A stretch of DNA of 64,000 nt from Cupriavidus basilensis. GTDB lineage: Bacteria; Pseudomonadota; Gammaproteobacteria; Burkholderiales; Burkholderiaceae. The notes below the pieces were generated by a model. The model was not told the origin of the DNA and made no database searches. It was given only the letters and a program-made list of their open reading frames with translations. The DNA is taken from assembly GCF_000876015.1 (NCBI RefSeq), contig NZ_BBQM01000012.1, forward strand, positions 620,001-684,000, in the 5' to 3' direction. Every line of letters begins with the position of its first letter. The stretch's first letter is position 1. A program made the translations under genes and the position numbers. Shown in pieces: positions 44,551-54,696 of this stretch.

Positions 44551-45510
44551 TCAGGCCGGCGCGCCGGCCAGCCGCGTGCGCTCGGCCGCCGCCGCGAGCC
44601 AGGCCGCGGCCTGGTCCGGGATCGTGACCGGCAGCATGTGCCCGCCGGGCACCAGTTCCAGTTCCAGCGCCGGCAGCTTGTCCTTCATGGCCTGCCCGTG
44701 CGCGCGCCAGTCGAGGATGGCGTCGGCCGTGCCGTACAGGATGCTGACCGGCAGCGCCAGCGACGCATAGCGCCCGGCCATCGCGGGCAGGTCTTCCTCC
44801 AGGCTGGTCATGTCGGACGACGCGGCATAGAACGCGCCCGGCCGCAGGCCGAGCAGGCCGCCGCCGGCGGTGCCGAAATCCGCCGGCGGCCGCTCCGGGC
44901 TGAAGACGAATTCCAGCATGTCGCGCCCGCGCAGGATCGAGCGCGGGATGGCCAGCGTCCACGCAACCACGCGCCGCAGCGCGGCCGGCGACACCGCCAG
45001 CGCGCGGAACACGGCGGGCGGGCCCGCCACCGGATGCGTGAGCGGCGCGATCAGCGCCAGGCCGGCGGCCGTGCCCGGATGATCGAGCGCCACGCCGAGC
45101 GCGACCGCGCCGCCCAGCGAATGCCCCACCAGCAGCGGGTCTTTCAGGTCCAGCGCGCGCATGAACCGGGCGATGACCTCGCTCTGCTTGCGCAGGCGCG
45201 CCGACATGCCCGCCGGACGGGTCGAATACCCCGAGCCGGGCCGGTCGACCAGGATCACGCGGAAGCGCGGCGTCAGCCGCTCCAGCAGCGCGTAGGAGAA
45301 ATTGCCGGTCTGGCCGCCCAGCCCGTGCACCATCACAATCATCGGCCCCTGGCCCTGGTCGATGTAGTGCAGGCGGGCGCCGTCGATCTCGATGAACTTG
45401 CCGCGCGGCGGCAGCGCCTTCTCGACCTTGCGCGCGATGAACGCAGTGAATGCCACCAGGCCGGCGATGACGGCGGCGACGATGGCAATGCAGGCAATCA
45501 GTATGGTCAT
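44551..45510 (-). CDS. Alpha/beta hydrolase, membrane-anchored
   Basis: 319 residues. An N-terminal hydrophobic helix (about 3-25) anchors or exports it. The hydrolase fold shows VHGLGGQTGNFSY (oxyanion loop), the nucleophile elbow GHSLGG, the acid in YGTADAILD and the His in PGGHMLPVT. It starts 12 bases after the monooxygenase stop on the same strand. By context it should hydrolyse the ester or lactone made by that enzyme; this is inference. Confidence 0.9.
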   Translation of the reverse strand: MTILIACIAIVAAVIAGLVAFTAFIARKVEKALPPRGKFIEIDGARLHYIDQGQGPMIVMVHGLGGQTGNFSYALLERLTPRFRVILVDRPGSGYSTRPAGMSARLRKQSEVIARFMRALDLKDPLLVGHSLGGAVALGVALDHPGTAAGLALIAPLTHPVAGPPAVFRALAVSPAALRRVVAWTLAIPRSILRGRDMLEFVFSPERPPADFGTAGGGLLGLRPGAFYAASSDMTSLEEDLPAMAGRYASLALPVSILYGTADAILDWRAHGQAMKDKLPALELELVPGGHMLPVTIPDQAAAWLAAAAERTRLAGAPA

Positions 45511-45522
45511 GGCGTCCTTTCC

Positions 45523-47091
<1,569 letters not shown>

Positions 47092-47214
47092 CGGTTGTCT
47101 CCTGTTCCTGTTGGCCGGTCGTGGCCGGGCACCTCGGCATCGCATTTCCTGCGTCTCGCTCGTTTGCGCGTTTGCGCATTGCCGTGGTGCCCGCGTGCCG
47201 ACTTCCGACTAGAC

Positions 47215-47230
47215 TAGGGTGTTCACCCTA
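47215..47230. promoter_or_regulatory. TetR-type operator between monooxygenase and TetR genes
   Basis: TAGGGTG-TT-CACCCTA, perfect 7-base arms over a 2-base centre, in the 263-base divergent region. It is next to the AT-rich TAATTAAT. Probably bound by the adjacent TetR protein. Confidence 0.7.
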
Positions 47231-47354
47231 ATTAATCAACCGGGATCGCCCGAACCCGGGCTTTCCCTTAAGCCCTGGCCTCGCGTGCCACGCAAGACAT
47301 GCTGCATACCAAACACCGCCGACCCGATCCGGCCACCCGCGCGGAGCGCCGCCC

Positions 47355-48002
47355 ATGAGCGCGGACAGCGCCGCGGCACGACGGCCCAAGACCCGCGAGC
47401 GCATCCTCGCGGCCTGCCTGAGCCTGTTCAACGAGCGCGGGCCAATGGTCGTGACCACGGCGGAGATCGCCGCGGCGGTCGGCATCAAGGAAGGCAATCT
47501 CCATTACCACTTCAACCGCAAGGAGCAGATCCTCGAAGCGCTGTTCGACGCGTTCGAGCACGCGCTGCGCGACACGGCCGTGGCCGACCTCGCGCAAGGC
47601 GACGCGCCGCAGCGCTTTGCCGGCTACCTGAGCGGCTGGTTCAGCCTGATGTGGGAATGGCGTTTCTTCTACCGCGACGCGGCCGCGATCCGCGCGCTCG
47701 CCCCCGCCCTGCGCGCGCGCACCGAGGCGCTCGCCGACGACGGCCAGCGCCACGTGCGGCGCGTGTTCGCCGGCATGGAAGCGGCGGGCCTGCTGCGCGC
47801 CACGCCGGCGCAGCTCGACCACCTCGTGGTCAATAGCTGGATCGTGTCGACGTACTGGATCGATTACCTGCGCTCGCGCCACGGCATCGACGCGCTGCGG
47901 CGCGAACACATCAGTTGGGGCGCGTCGCAGGTGATGAGCCTGTTCTCGCCCTACCTCACCGAAACGGGACAGGCGCTGCTGAATATCGATACGGCGCGCT
48001 AG
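47355..48002 (+). CDS. TetR-family repressor of the monooxygenase operon
   Basis: 215 residues; helix-turn-helix at about 15-60 (TRERILAACLSLFNERGPMVVTTAEIAAAVGIKEGNLHYHFNRKEQIL in two parts), ligand domain after. Divergent from the Baeyer-Villiger operon with a palindrome between them, so it is the likely local repressor. The ligand domain (LSGWFSLMWEWRFFYRD) is rich in aromatics, fitting a hydrophobic inducer. Confidence 0.92.
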   Translation: MSADSAAARRPKTRERILAACLSLFNERGPMVVTTAEIAAAVGIKEGNLHYHFNRKEQILEALFDAFEHALRDTAVADLAQGDAPQRFAGYLSGWFSLMWEWRFFYRDAAAIRALAPALRARTEALADDGQRHVRRVFAGMEAAGLLRATPAQLDHLVVNSWIVSTYWIDYLRSRHGIDALRREHISWGASQVMSLFSPYLTETGQALLNIDTAR

Positions 48003-48214
48003 CCGGCCATTGCGTTGCCAGCCACGACAGGCAAAGCCGTTTCACTGCGAGGGATGCGGCCGGTAAGGCCATTGACTGGATCGAGGAGCGCTTCGCCGGC
48101 CAGCCTGCGCCGCGGCTACCGCGGCGCCCTGCTTCGGCGAGTGACCGATGACCGCACCGCCGATTGGCCTGACGCTAAGCTGGCGTATCGGGGCAGGTGT
48201 CGATGTAGGGAATG

Positions 48215-48290
48215 TGGTTGCGGGGGCAGGACTTGAACCTGCGACCTTCGGGTTATGAGCCCGACGAGCTGCCAACTGCTCCACCCCGCG
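48215..48290 (-). tRNA. Initiator tRNA-fMet (CAT anticodon)
   Basis: Read on the minus strand: 76 bases including encoded CCA. The first base is C opposite A72 (no Watson-Crick pair), and the anticodon stem has three G-C pairs (GGG...CCC) around CTCATAA. These are the defining marks of the initiator tRNA. Confidence 0.97.
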
Positions 48291-48449
48291 GGCCGAAATA
48301 TACGCGGATCGGTAGCATCTGGATACCCCTGGGCGGGAAAAAACCGGAAAAGCGCCTGGCCCGGCGGCCCAGCGACCCGTTTGCGGCGCGGAGTGCCCGG
48401 CAGCGCGCTGACGTGGTGACGTGATGGCGAAGCAGCGCGGCGTTCGGTT

Positions 48450-48674
48450 TCAGCTATTGCCGTCGATCCACTTCCTTGCCCAGGCATAGGCCGCCGCCTT
48501 CGCCTCGTCGGGCGTGGCGTGCTGGCTGCCGATCGCCCGCGCGTCCTGGACGATGGCGCCATCCTCCCAGATCGCGCACGACGCCATGTGCAGGCCGGCC
48601 TTGATGGTTCTGCAGAACACGTGGATGACGTACCCCTTGTATTCCGCCTTGTACTCCTTGGTGCCGCTGTCCAT
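48450..48674 (-). CDS. Small hypothetical protein, 74 residues
   Basis: Compact soluble protein: KAEYKGYVIHVFCRTIKAGLHMASCAIWEDG forms beta strands, then a helical C-terminus (TPDEAKAAAYAWARKWIDG), a pattern typical of small single-domain proteins. Coding bias is good. Function unknown. It is divergent from the LexA-box gene, whose box lies 124 bases upstream of this start. Confidence 0.75.
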   Translation of the reverse strand: MDSGTKEYKAEYKGYVIHVFCRTIKAGLHMASCAIWEDGAIVQDARAIGSQHATPDEAKAAAYAWARKWIDGNS

Positions 48675-48797
48675 TTGGCGTGCCCGTCCGTTCTCGCCGC
48701 GGGGCGAATCCTGCGCCGCATCCTAGCATGCGCCCCCGCGGCAAGGCCCTGGCATCCCCCTCTTGCCGGCGGCCTGCAATCTGCAAAAAGCACGCTA

Positions 48798-48817
48798 TAC
48801 TGTATATTCATACAGTA
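48798..48817. promoter_or_regulatory. LexA (SOS) box
   Basis: TACTGTATATTCATACAGTA: the invariant CTGT-N8-ACAG with an AT-rich centre and flanking TA, close to the E. coli consensus. It overlaps a TATACT -10-like hexamer and ends 20 bases before the next ATG, the ideal place for repression. Confidence 0.88.
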
Positions 48818-48837
48818 TCACATGAGGCCAAGAAATC

Positions 48838-49200
48838 ATGTTCAGCTGCGATCCCGGCACCCTCTACCTGTACAGCCAGCGCCCCGCCGCGGCCCGGCTG
48901 TCGATCCGCTGCCCGCTCCTGACGGTGGACGACCCGCTGCTCACGGCCGACACTTGGAATCCCGAAGCCGAGGCGGCCGCGCAGGCCGCCGGCGCCACGC
49001 TGTACCTCTCGGGCATCGACACGGCGGCCCTGAAGGCGCTGCCGTGGACCATCGACGCGCTGGCGTTCGAGCGCGACGGCGCGCGCATCAGCTTCAGCAT
49101 CGCCGAAGGTATGGAATTCCTCAGCCCCGTCACGCTGTGCCTGCGCACGCGCGGCGAGCGCCACTACGCCACGCTGCAAGAGACGGCCTGCGAGCCTTGA
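48838..49200 (+). CDS. LexA-box-controlled hypothetical protein, 120 residues
   Basis: Unknown soluble protein (MFSCDPGTLYLYSQ...) without signal peptide or membrane helix, rich in alternating hydrophobic residues, probably beta (TLYLSGIDTAALKALPWTIDALAFERDG in the middle). A GAGG site lies about ten bases ahead. A consensus SOS box sits right over its promoter, so it should be induced by DNA damage. It resembles none of the known SOS genes (recA, lexA, imuAB, sulA, umuDC). No operon partner: the next gene is on the other strand. Confidence 0.8.
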   Translation: MFSCDPGTLYLYSQRPAAARLSIRCPLLTVDDPLLTADTWNPEAEAAAQAAGATLYLSGIDTAALKALPWTIDALAFERDGARISFSIAEGMEFLSPVTLCLRTRGERHYATLQETACEP

Positions 49201-49279
49201 GCGGAACCGCGCAAGGCCGCGCGCAGCCGCATCGCGCAGCCCGGCCGCCAAGCGCCGCCGCTGTTCCGCTGCTTGAGGT

Positions 49280-49870
49280 TCAGGCCGCGGCAGCGCTCGC
49301 CGCGCGGACGCCGGCGCTCTGCTCGAGGCGCGCGAGCAGGCGCTTGCCGTGCTCCACCACGGCCGGATCGGCGGTCATCTGGTAGCGGACGATCATGCCT
49401 TCGAGGCACAGCATGGCTTCCTCGGCCACCTCGCCGGGTTCCGCCAGCCCCAGCCGCCCGGCGATGTCGGCAAGGTACGCGCTGAGCGACGCCTTGTGCG
49501 CGACGGCCTGCTGCAGATGCTCCGGCACCCCGGTGCTGCCCGCCTCGGCGACCACGTTGATGAAGGCGCAGCCGCGGAAGGTGTCCTGCGCGAACCACGC
49601 GCCCAGGGCTTCGGCGATCACGCCGAGGCCCGGCGAGACGGCAACGCGCGCCTCCACTTCCTCGGTGAACCAGTGCATCCAGAAGTCATGGCGCCAGTCG
49701 AGAAAGGCGGAAATCAGTTCGTTCTTGGAGGCGAAATGCCGGTACAGCGACATCTTCGCCACATCGGACTCGGCAATGATCTTGTCGATGCCGGTCGCCC
49801 GGAAGCCGTCCTGGTAGAACAGGCGTGCCGCCGTGTCGAGAATCCGGTCCCGGGCCGAGGGCTGTGCCAT
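49280..49870 (-). CDS. TetR-family regulator
   Basis: 196 residues with a strongly conserved DNA-binding domain: RILDTAARLFYQDGFRATGIDKII and SDVAKMSLYRHFASKNELI, the common AcrR/NemR-like pattern. The ligand domain has CAFINVVAEAG. A perfect palindrome lies 41-54 bases upstream of its start. It is divergent from cysI, but that gene is probably not its target. Ligand unknown. Confidence 0.92.
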   Translation of the reverse strand: MAQPSARDRILDTAARLFYQDGFRATGIDKIIAESDVAKMSLYRHFASKNELISAFLDWRHDFWMHWFTEEVEARVAVSPGLGVIAEALGAWFAQDTFRGCAFINVVAEAGSTGVPEHLQQAVAHKASLSAYLADIAGRLGLAEPGEVAEEAMLCLEGMIVRYQMTADPAVVEHGKRLLARLEQSAGVRAASAAAA

Positions 49871-49910
49871 GGCGCCCTTCCTTGAAATGAGATAGACAAC
49901 TCAGTATTGC

Positions 49911-49924
49911 AGACAGACCTGTCT
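49911..49924. promoter_or_regulatory. TetR operator palindrome
   Basis: AGACAG-AC-CTGTCT, perfect 6-base arms and 2-base centre, with an additional half-site-like GATAGACAA at 49891-49899. It is positioned to repress the divergent TetR gene. Confidence 0.7.
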
Positions 49925-50141
49925 CTGTAAAGCCGGGGCATGGCGCCGGTACCGCGCCGGCTCTGCGATGCCCCCATTCGGCCCGGCAAACGGAACCCCC
50001 GCCGCGCATCCGTCACCTGGTATGACCGAATTCGCCGGAACTGATCCTGTTCGGCCGGCGGCCCACCGGCTAGCCTTGTGCCCTCTCCTCACTCAAGCCG
50101 CCCGCGCCCGCCCCCGGGTAGCGGCTGCCGCGATCTTTGCC

Positions 50142-51884
50142 ATGTATTCGTATGACACCGTCGACCAGCAGGTGGTCGACCAGCGCGTCGCCCAGTTCTC
50201 CGACCAGACCACGCGCTTCCTGGACGGCCGGCTGACGGAAGATGAATTCCGCGTGCTGCGCCTGCAGAACGGCCTCTACATCCAGCGCCACGCGCCGATG
50301 CTGCGCGTGGCGATTCCCTACGGCATGCTCGCCAGCCGGCAGCTGCGCAAGCTCGCCCATATCGCGCGCCGCTGGGACCGCGGCTACGGCCATTTCAGCA
50401 CCCGCCAGAACATGCAGTTCAACTGGCCGCGCCTGGAAGACGCGCCCGCCATCCTCGCCGAGCTGGCCACGGTGCAGATGCACGCGATCCAGACCAGCGG
50501 CAACTGCATCCGCAACACCACTACCGACCACCTCGCCGGCATCGCGCCGGACGAGATCGTCAACCCGCTGGTCTGGTGCGAGATCATCCGGCAATGGTCG
50601 ATGCTGCATCCCGAGTTCGCCTTCCTGCCGCGCAAGTTCAAGATCGCCGTGAGCGGCGCGCGCACGGACCGGGCCGCGGTGGGCGTGCACGACATCGGCC
50701 TGCAGGCCGTCAGCCGCGACGGCGAGACCGGCTTTCGCGTGTGGGTGGGCGGCGGCATGGGCCGCACGCCCATCGTGGGCAAGCTGATCAGCGAATACGT
50801 GCACTGGTCGGACCTGCTGACCTACCTGCAGGCCACGCTGCGCGTCTACAACCTGCATGGCCGCCGCGACAACAAGTACAAGGCGCGCATCAAGATCCTC
50901 GTCAAAGACCTCACCCCGGCCGTGTTCGCGCAGCAGGTCGACGAGCAATGGCAGCGCATCCGCGGCGGCCCCGACACGGTCAGCGCCGAGTTCGTGCAGG
51001 ACATCGCCGGCCGCTTCACCACGCCGGCCTACGATCCCGCCGCGGCCGGCGACGACGACCCCGCGGCCGCGCTGACGGAACAGGACCCGCGCTTCCGGCG
51101 CTGGCTGCGCAGCAACGTCCATGCCCACCGCGTGGCCGGCTATTGCTCGGTCACGGTATCGCTCAAGGCCACCGGCAGCCCGCCGGGCGACATCACCGCC
51201 GACCAGATGGATGCCGTCGCCGACCTCGCCGACACCTACGGCTTCGGCGAGCTGCGCGTCTCGCACGAGCAGAACCTCATCCTCGCCGACATCCGCCGCG
51301 TCCACCTGCATCAGGTCTGGCAACGGCTGGACCCGTTGCGGCTGGCCACGCCGAACATCGGCCTGCTGACCAACATCATCGCCTGCCCGGGCGGCGATTT
51401 CTGTTCGCTCGCCAATGCCGTCTCCATCCCGCTGGCCGAGGCCATCCAGCAGCGCTTCGACGACCTCGACTTCCTCCACGACATCGGCGAGCTGGACCTG
51501 AACATCTCCGGCTGCATCAACTCGTGTGGGCACCACCACGTGGGCCACATCGGCATCCTCGGCGTCGACAAGGCCGGCGAGGAGTGGTACCAGGTCACCA
51601 TCGGCGGCCGCCAGAACGGCGCGCTGTCCGGCGAGCGGCGCGACATGGAAGACGGCGCCGGCGGTGCGGCCATCGGCAAGATCATCGGCCCGTCGTTCGC
51701 GCGCGAGGAAATCCCCGACGTGGTGGAACTGCTGGTGCAGACCTACCTCTCGCTGCGCGAGGACGACGAGGAACGGTTCATCGACGTGGTCGAGCGCACC
51801 GGCATCGAACCGTTCAAGACCGCGGTCTACACCGACGCGCGGATCGTCCAGCGCAAGCTGCAGGCGGAGAACGCACGTGTCTGA
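50142..51884 (+). CDS. cysI: Sulfite reductase hemoprotein (nitrite/sulfite reductase family)
   Basis: 580-residue siroheme/[4Fe-4S] enzyme reducing sulfite to sulfide in assimilation. The cluster ligands are Cys415 and Cys421 (ACPGGDFCSLA) and Cys458 and Cys462 (GCINSCGHHHVGH). The two ferredoxin-like half-domains and STRQNMQFNW are typical. The start at 50142 is the first Met leading into the conserved N-terminus (YSYDTVDQQVVDQ). The DUF934 gene follows seven bases later, the usual betaproteobacterial partner, but cysH and cysDN do not follow. Confidence 0.93.
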   Translation: MYSYDTVDQQVVDQRVAQFSDQTTRFLDGRLTEDEFRVLRLQNGLYIQRHAPMLRVAIPYGMLASRQLRKLAHIARRWDRGYGHFSTRQNMQFNWPRLEDAPAILAELATVQMHAIQTSGNCIRNTTTDHLAGIAPDEIVNPLVWCEIIRQWSMLHPEFAFLPRKFKIAVSGARTDRAAVGVHDIGLQAVSRDGETGFRVWVGGGMGRTPIVGKLISEYVHWSDLLTYLQATLRVYNLHGRRDNKYKARIKILVKDLTPAVFAQQVDEQWQRIRGGPDTVSAEFVQDIAGRFTTPAYDPAAAGDDDPAAALTEQDPRFRRWLRSNVHAHRVAGYCSVTVSLKATGSPPGDITADQMDAVADLADTYGFGELRVSHEQNLILADIRRVHLHQVWQRLDPLRLATPNIGLLTNIIACPGGDFCSLANAVSIPLAEAIQQRFDDLDFLHDIGELDLNISGCINSCGHHHVGHIGILGVDKAGEEWYQVTIGGRQNGALSGERRDMEDGAGGAAIGKIIGPSFAREEIPDVVELLVQTYLSLREDDEERFIDVVERTGIEPFKTAVYTDARIVQRKLQAENARV

Positions 51885-51891
51885 GGCCCGC

Positions 51892-52458
51892 ATGACAAAC
51901 CCGGTCGCCAACGTCATCCGCAACGGCGCGCTCGAGCCGGACAAGTGGCGCGCCTTCGTGGCCAATGACGGCGAAGGCGATGAAGGTGGTGAAGTTGGAA
52001 AAGGCGACGGCGCCGATGCGTCCGCCGCGCTGCCGCCCGACGAGGACGGCTGGCTCGTCACCGCCGCCACCTGGCTGGCGATGAAAGCCCGGCTGCGGCA
52101 GCGCGCGCATCCGGTCGCCGTGTATCTCGCGCCGGACGCCGACCCCGAGCTGCTGCTCGAGCCCGGCGCGAACGTCATCGACCCGGCCGGCATCGCCCAC
52201 CTGGCGATCGACTTCCCCGTCTACACCGATGGCCGCGGCTACTCGCTGGCGCAGTTGCTGCGCACGCAATACGGCTGGACCGGCGAGCTGCGCGCGGTGG
52301 GCGACGTGATGATCGACACGGTGCACTACATGGCGCGCTGCGGCTTCGACAGCTTCGCCATCAAGCCCAGTCACGATCCGCGCGCGGCCCTCGAAGCGCT
52401 CGGCACGTTCACGGTCCATTACCAGAAAGGCTACCGGCGCCCGGCCACGCCGGCCTGA
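51892..52458 (+). CDS. DUF934 protein, sulfite-reductase partner
   Basis: 188 residues; DUF934 at about 60-185 (AVYLAPDADPELLLEPGANVID, IDFPVYTDGRGYSLAQLLR, ELRAVGDVMIDTVHYMARCGFDSF). It nearly always follows cysI in Burkholderiales, where it is thought to help electron transfer or assembly; the biochemistry is unsettled. Residues 22-42 form an acidic Gly-rich insert (GEGDEGGEVGKGDGAD), probably disordered. Its 3' end overlaps the convergent LysR gene by 28 bases. Confidence 0.9.
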   Translation: MTNPVANVIRNGALEPDKWRAFVANDGEGDEGGEVGKGDGADASAALPPDEDGWLVTAATWLAMKARLRQRAHPVAVYLAPDADPELLLEPGANVIDPAGIAHLAIDFPVYTDGRGYSLAQLLRTQYGWTGELRAVGDVMIDTVHYMARCGFDSFAIKPSHDPRAALEALGTFTVHYQKGYRRPATPA

Positions 52459-53357
52459 GCGTCCGGCGCTGGCGTCCAGGCCGGCAGCACCTCCTGGGCG
52501 AACGCGACGAAGGCCCGCACGGCCGCGCTGCAGTAGGCGCCCCTGCGCTGGAGCAGCGCGGCCTCGCGCGGCGGCAGCGGCGGCTCCAGCCTGACCTTGC
52601 GCAGGTCGCCGCTGTCCTGCGCGATGGCGGCCGGCAGCACCGTCATCAGGCGGCCGCGCCGCACCGCCTCGACCACCGCGCTGACCGAGTTCGCCTCCAG
52701 TGCGACCTGCGGCACGATGCCCTGGCGGCCAAGATAGTTGTCGATGTAATGGCGCGTGGCGAACTCCTGCGTCAGCAAGGCAAACGGCTCGTCCTGCATC
52801 TCCTTGCGCGTGAGCGGCGTGCGCCGCCTGGCATAGCGGTGCCCCGCGCCCACCACCAGCGCCAGCGGCTCCAGCAGCAGCGGCTGCGTGTCGATGTCCG
52901 CCAGCCGCACGTCCTTGAACGCGATGCCCATGTCGAGGCTGTCCTGCAGCAGCATCTGCTCGATCTGCGCCTGCGGCATCTCCAGCACACTCAAGACGAT
53001 GCCGGGATAGCGCTCATTGAAATCCATCACGAGCGGCCCGACCAGATAAGGCGTAAACGTCGGCGTCATCGCCAGCCGCAAGCTGCCGCGCGTCAGTTCC
53101 TGGACGTCGTGAACCGCCCGCTTGCCCGCCTCCAGATCCTGCAGCGCGCGCCGTGCATAGAGCAGGTAAGCCTGCCCGGCATCGGTGGTGCGGACGCTGC
53201 GGCCCGAGCGGTCGAACAACTGCACGCCGAGCGTGTCCTCCAGTTGCCGGATCTGCTGCGAAAGCGTCGGCTGCGAAACATGCAGCGCCTCGGCCGCGCG
53301 GGTGAAATTGCCGCATTCGGCAACGGCGAGAAAGTAGCGGACATGGCGGAGCAGCAT
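52431..53357 (-). CDS. cynR: CynR-like LysR regulator
   Basis: 308-residue LysR protein that aligns by eye almost end to end with E. coli CynR: LRHVRYFLAVAECGNFTRAAEALHVSQPTLSQ, then DVQELTRGSLRLAMTPTFT, GIAFKDVRL, LTQEFATRHYIDNY and ANSVSAVVEAVRRG. CynR activates cyanase genes, but no cynT, cynS or cynX is nearby. The target may lie elsewhere, or the protein may have been re-used for sulfur assimilation (cysI is adjacent). Its stop lies inside the end of the DUF934 gene. Confidence 0.85.
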   Translation of the reverse strand: MLLRHVRYFLAVAECGNFTRAAEALHVSQPTLSQQIRQLEDTLGVQLFDRSGRSVRTTDAGQAYLLYARRALQDLEAGKRAVHDVQELTRGSLRLAMTPTFTPYLVGPLVMDFNERYPGIVLSVLEMPQAQIEQMLLQDSLDMGIAFKDVRLADIDTQPLLLEPLALVVGAGHRYARRRTPLTRKEMQDEPFALLTQEFATRHYIDNYLGRQGIVPQVALEANSVSAVVEAVRRGRLMTVLPAAIAQDSGDLRKVRLEPPLPPREAALLQRRGAYCSAAVRAFVAFAQEVLPAWTPAPDAQAGVAGRR

Positions 53358-53541
53358 CGGGATCAACGATTGGGATTGGCTATGGGAGGGATGGTAAGCC
53401 AGTCCCTGGACCAATAGCGGATCGCACCTGGACTTTCGTGCGCCGCCGCCGGAACCGCTTCGCGGCAGATGGCGGCCCGTGACAATGCGACAGCGCGGGC
53501 AATGCGCGCGGCGACGGACAGGGCAATGAAAAAGACAATGC

Positions 53542-53570
53542 AAAAAGGGCTTCCGGAAACGGAAGCCCTT
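53542..53570 (-). terminator. Terminator of tRNA-Arg
   Basis: Perfect 11-bp stem AAGGGCTTCCG/CGGAAGCCCTT around a four-base loop. On the minus strand the stem runs into TTTTT. It lies 10 bases after the tRNA end. Confidence 0.9.
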
Positions 53571-53579
53571 CAAATAAGG

Positions 53580-53656
53580 TGGTGCGGCTGGCAGGATTCG
53601 AACCCACGACCCCTTGGTTCGTAGCCAAGTACTCTATCCAACTGAGCTACAGCCGC
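53580..53656 (-). tRNA. tRNA-Arg (ACG)
   Basis: 77 bases with encoded CCA. Acceptor GCGGCTG/CAGCCGC, anticodon loop CTACGAA inside stem CTTGG/CCAAG, T-loop TTCGAAT. Confidence 0.97.
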
Positions 53657-53745
53657 ACGCGAGGTCGCAATTGTAGCGCAGCCATGCCTGAATGCAAGCG
53701 TTTTTTACAGCTATGTGTCAGGCCGTTTCCCCGCCGCGGCGGGGC

Positions 53746-54696
53746 TTACCAGCGATAGCGCGCGCCCAGCGTGCCGCCCGGGTTGCGTCCGGCCTTGAGC
53801 TTGATCCACAGCTTGACGCCGCCGTTCGTGCTGCCGTGCGCGCCGACGTTGACCGACAGCAGCCCGCGCAGCATGTCGGGGTCGATGCGTGTGCCGTTGA
53901 TGTTGATGGCCTGCTTGTGGTCCTGCCAGAGATCGGCCTCGACGAACGGGTAGACCCCGTTGGCGCCGTTGAGCCGGGTCGGCTGGGTACGGTAGAGCCG
54001 CACCAGCACTTCGGCCGCGCTCGCGTCCGCGGGCTGGCTGCCGAGGAAACCCGTGCCGCTGCGGTCGAGGGCCGGCTGGTAGGCGAGCTGCACGCGCGGC
54101 TGGATCGTCAGGCCGCCGCTGCGCGGCAGCACGGTGTCGAGCGACAGCGCCATGCTCTGCACGCGGTTGCCGACATGGCCCGTGGCCGAGGTGGCGTCGT
54201 CGAGGTGCACCGACACGGCGGGCCACGCGGCGCGCGGCGCCGGGTCCGCGTAGGCGGGCAGCGGGCCTGGCGCGTCGTTGTAGGCCGTGGCGGGCGTGCC
54301 GGACGAATGCGTGGTGGCGGGCCGGCCCCAACCGCCGAGCGAGGCAACCAGGACAGGCTGGCCGCCGCGCGCCGCGCCGGCCGGCATGGCCGGCGCCGCG
54401 ACAACCGTGTCGGTGGCCATGCCGGCCGGCACGGCGCCGAGCGTATTGGCGGCGACGATGACCGCATCGCTGCCGGAGACCTGCGCGGGCGGTTCGCCTT
54501 CGAGCTGGTCCCAGCCGAAGGCGCCGCCGCCGGCTGGCCGTTCCTCGCCCTGGGCGAGGCTGGCCACGATCATGGCGAGTATCGAGCAACAACACTGGCG
54601 GCACGGATGGGGATGGAGATGGCGATCGTGAATACCCGGGCAATGCCCGCTAGCACCGACCTGCGCCCTGCTCGGAGACCACGCGCCCCTGGCCAT
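53746..54696 (-). CDS. Autotransporter-type outer-membrane barrel protein, probably lacking its passenger
   Basis: 316 residues. The C-terminal part reads like the second half of an autotransporter barrel: GLTIQPRVQLAYQ, NGVYPFVEADLWQDHKQ, INGTRIDPDM, ending in the aromatic GARYRW export signal. The N-terminal half is short and Ala/Gly rich, with a hydrophobic CCCSILAMIVASLAQ that may serve as signal peptide. A full barrel normally needs about 270 residues and a passenger precedes it, so this may be a remnant. The start at 54696 has GAGGTG ahead; 54573 is an alternative. Confidence 0.5.
   Translation of the reverse strand: MARGAWSPSRAQVGASGHCPGIHDRHLHPHPCRQCCCSILAMIVASLAQGEERPAGGGAFGWDQLEGEPPAQVSGSDAVIVAANTLGAVPAGMATDTVVAAPAMPAGAARGGQPVLVASLGGWGRPATTHSSGTPATAYNDAPGPLPAYADPAPRAAWPAVSVHLDDATSATGHVGNRVQSMALSLDTVLPRSGGLTIQPRVQLAYQPALDRSGTGFLGSQPADASAAEVLVRLYRTQPTRLNGANGVYPFVEADLWQDHKQAININGTRIDPDMLRGLLSVNVGAHGSTNGGVKLWIKLKAGRNPGGTLGARYRW

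Noticed and set aside
48212..48424. Open frame beginning MWLRGQDLNLRPSGYEPD on the plus strand
   Set aside because: It is the antisense of the tRNA-fMet gene, a well-known spurious protein.
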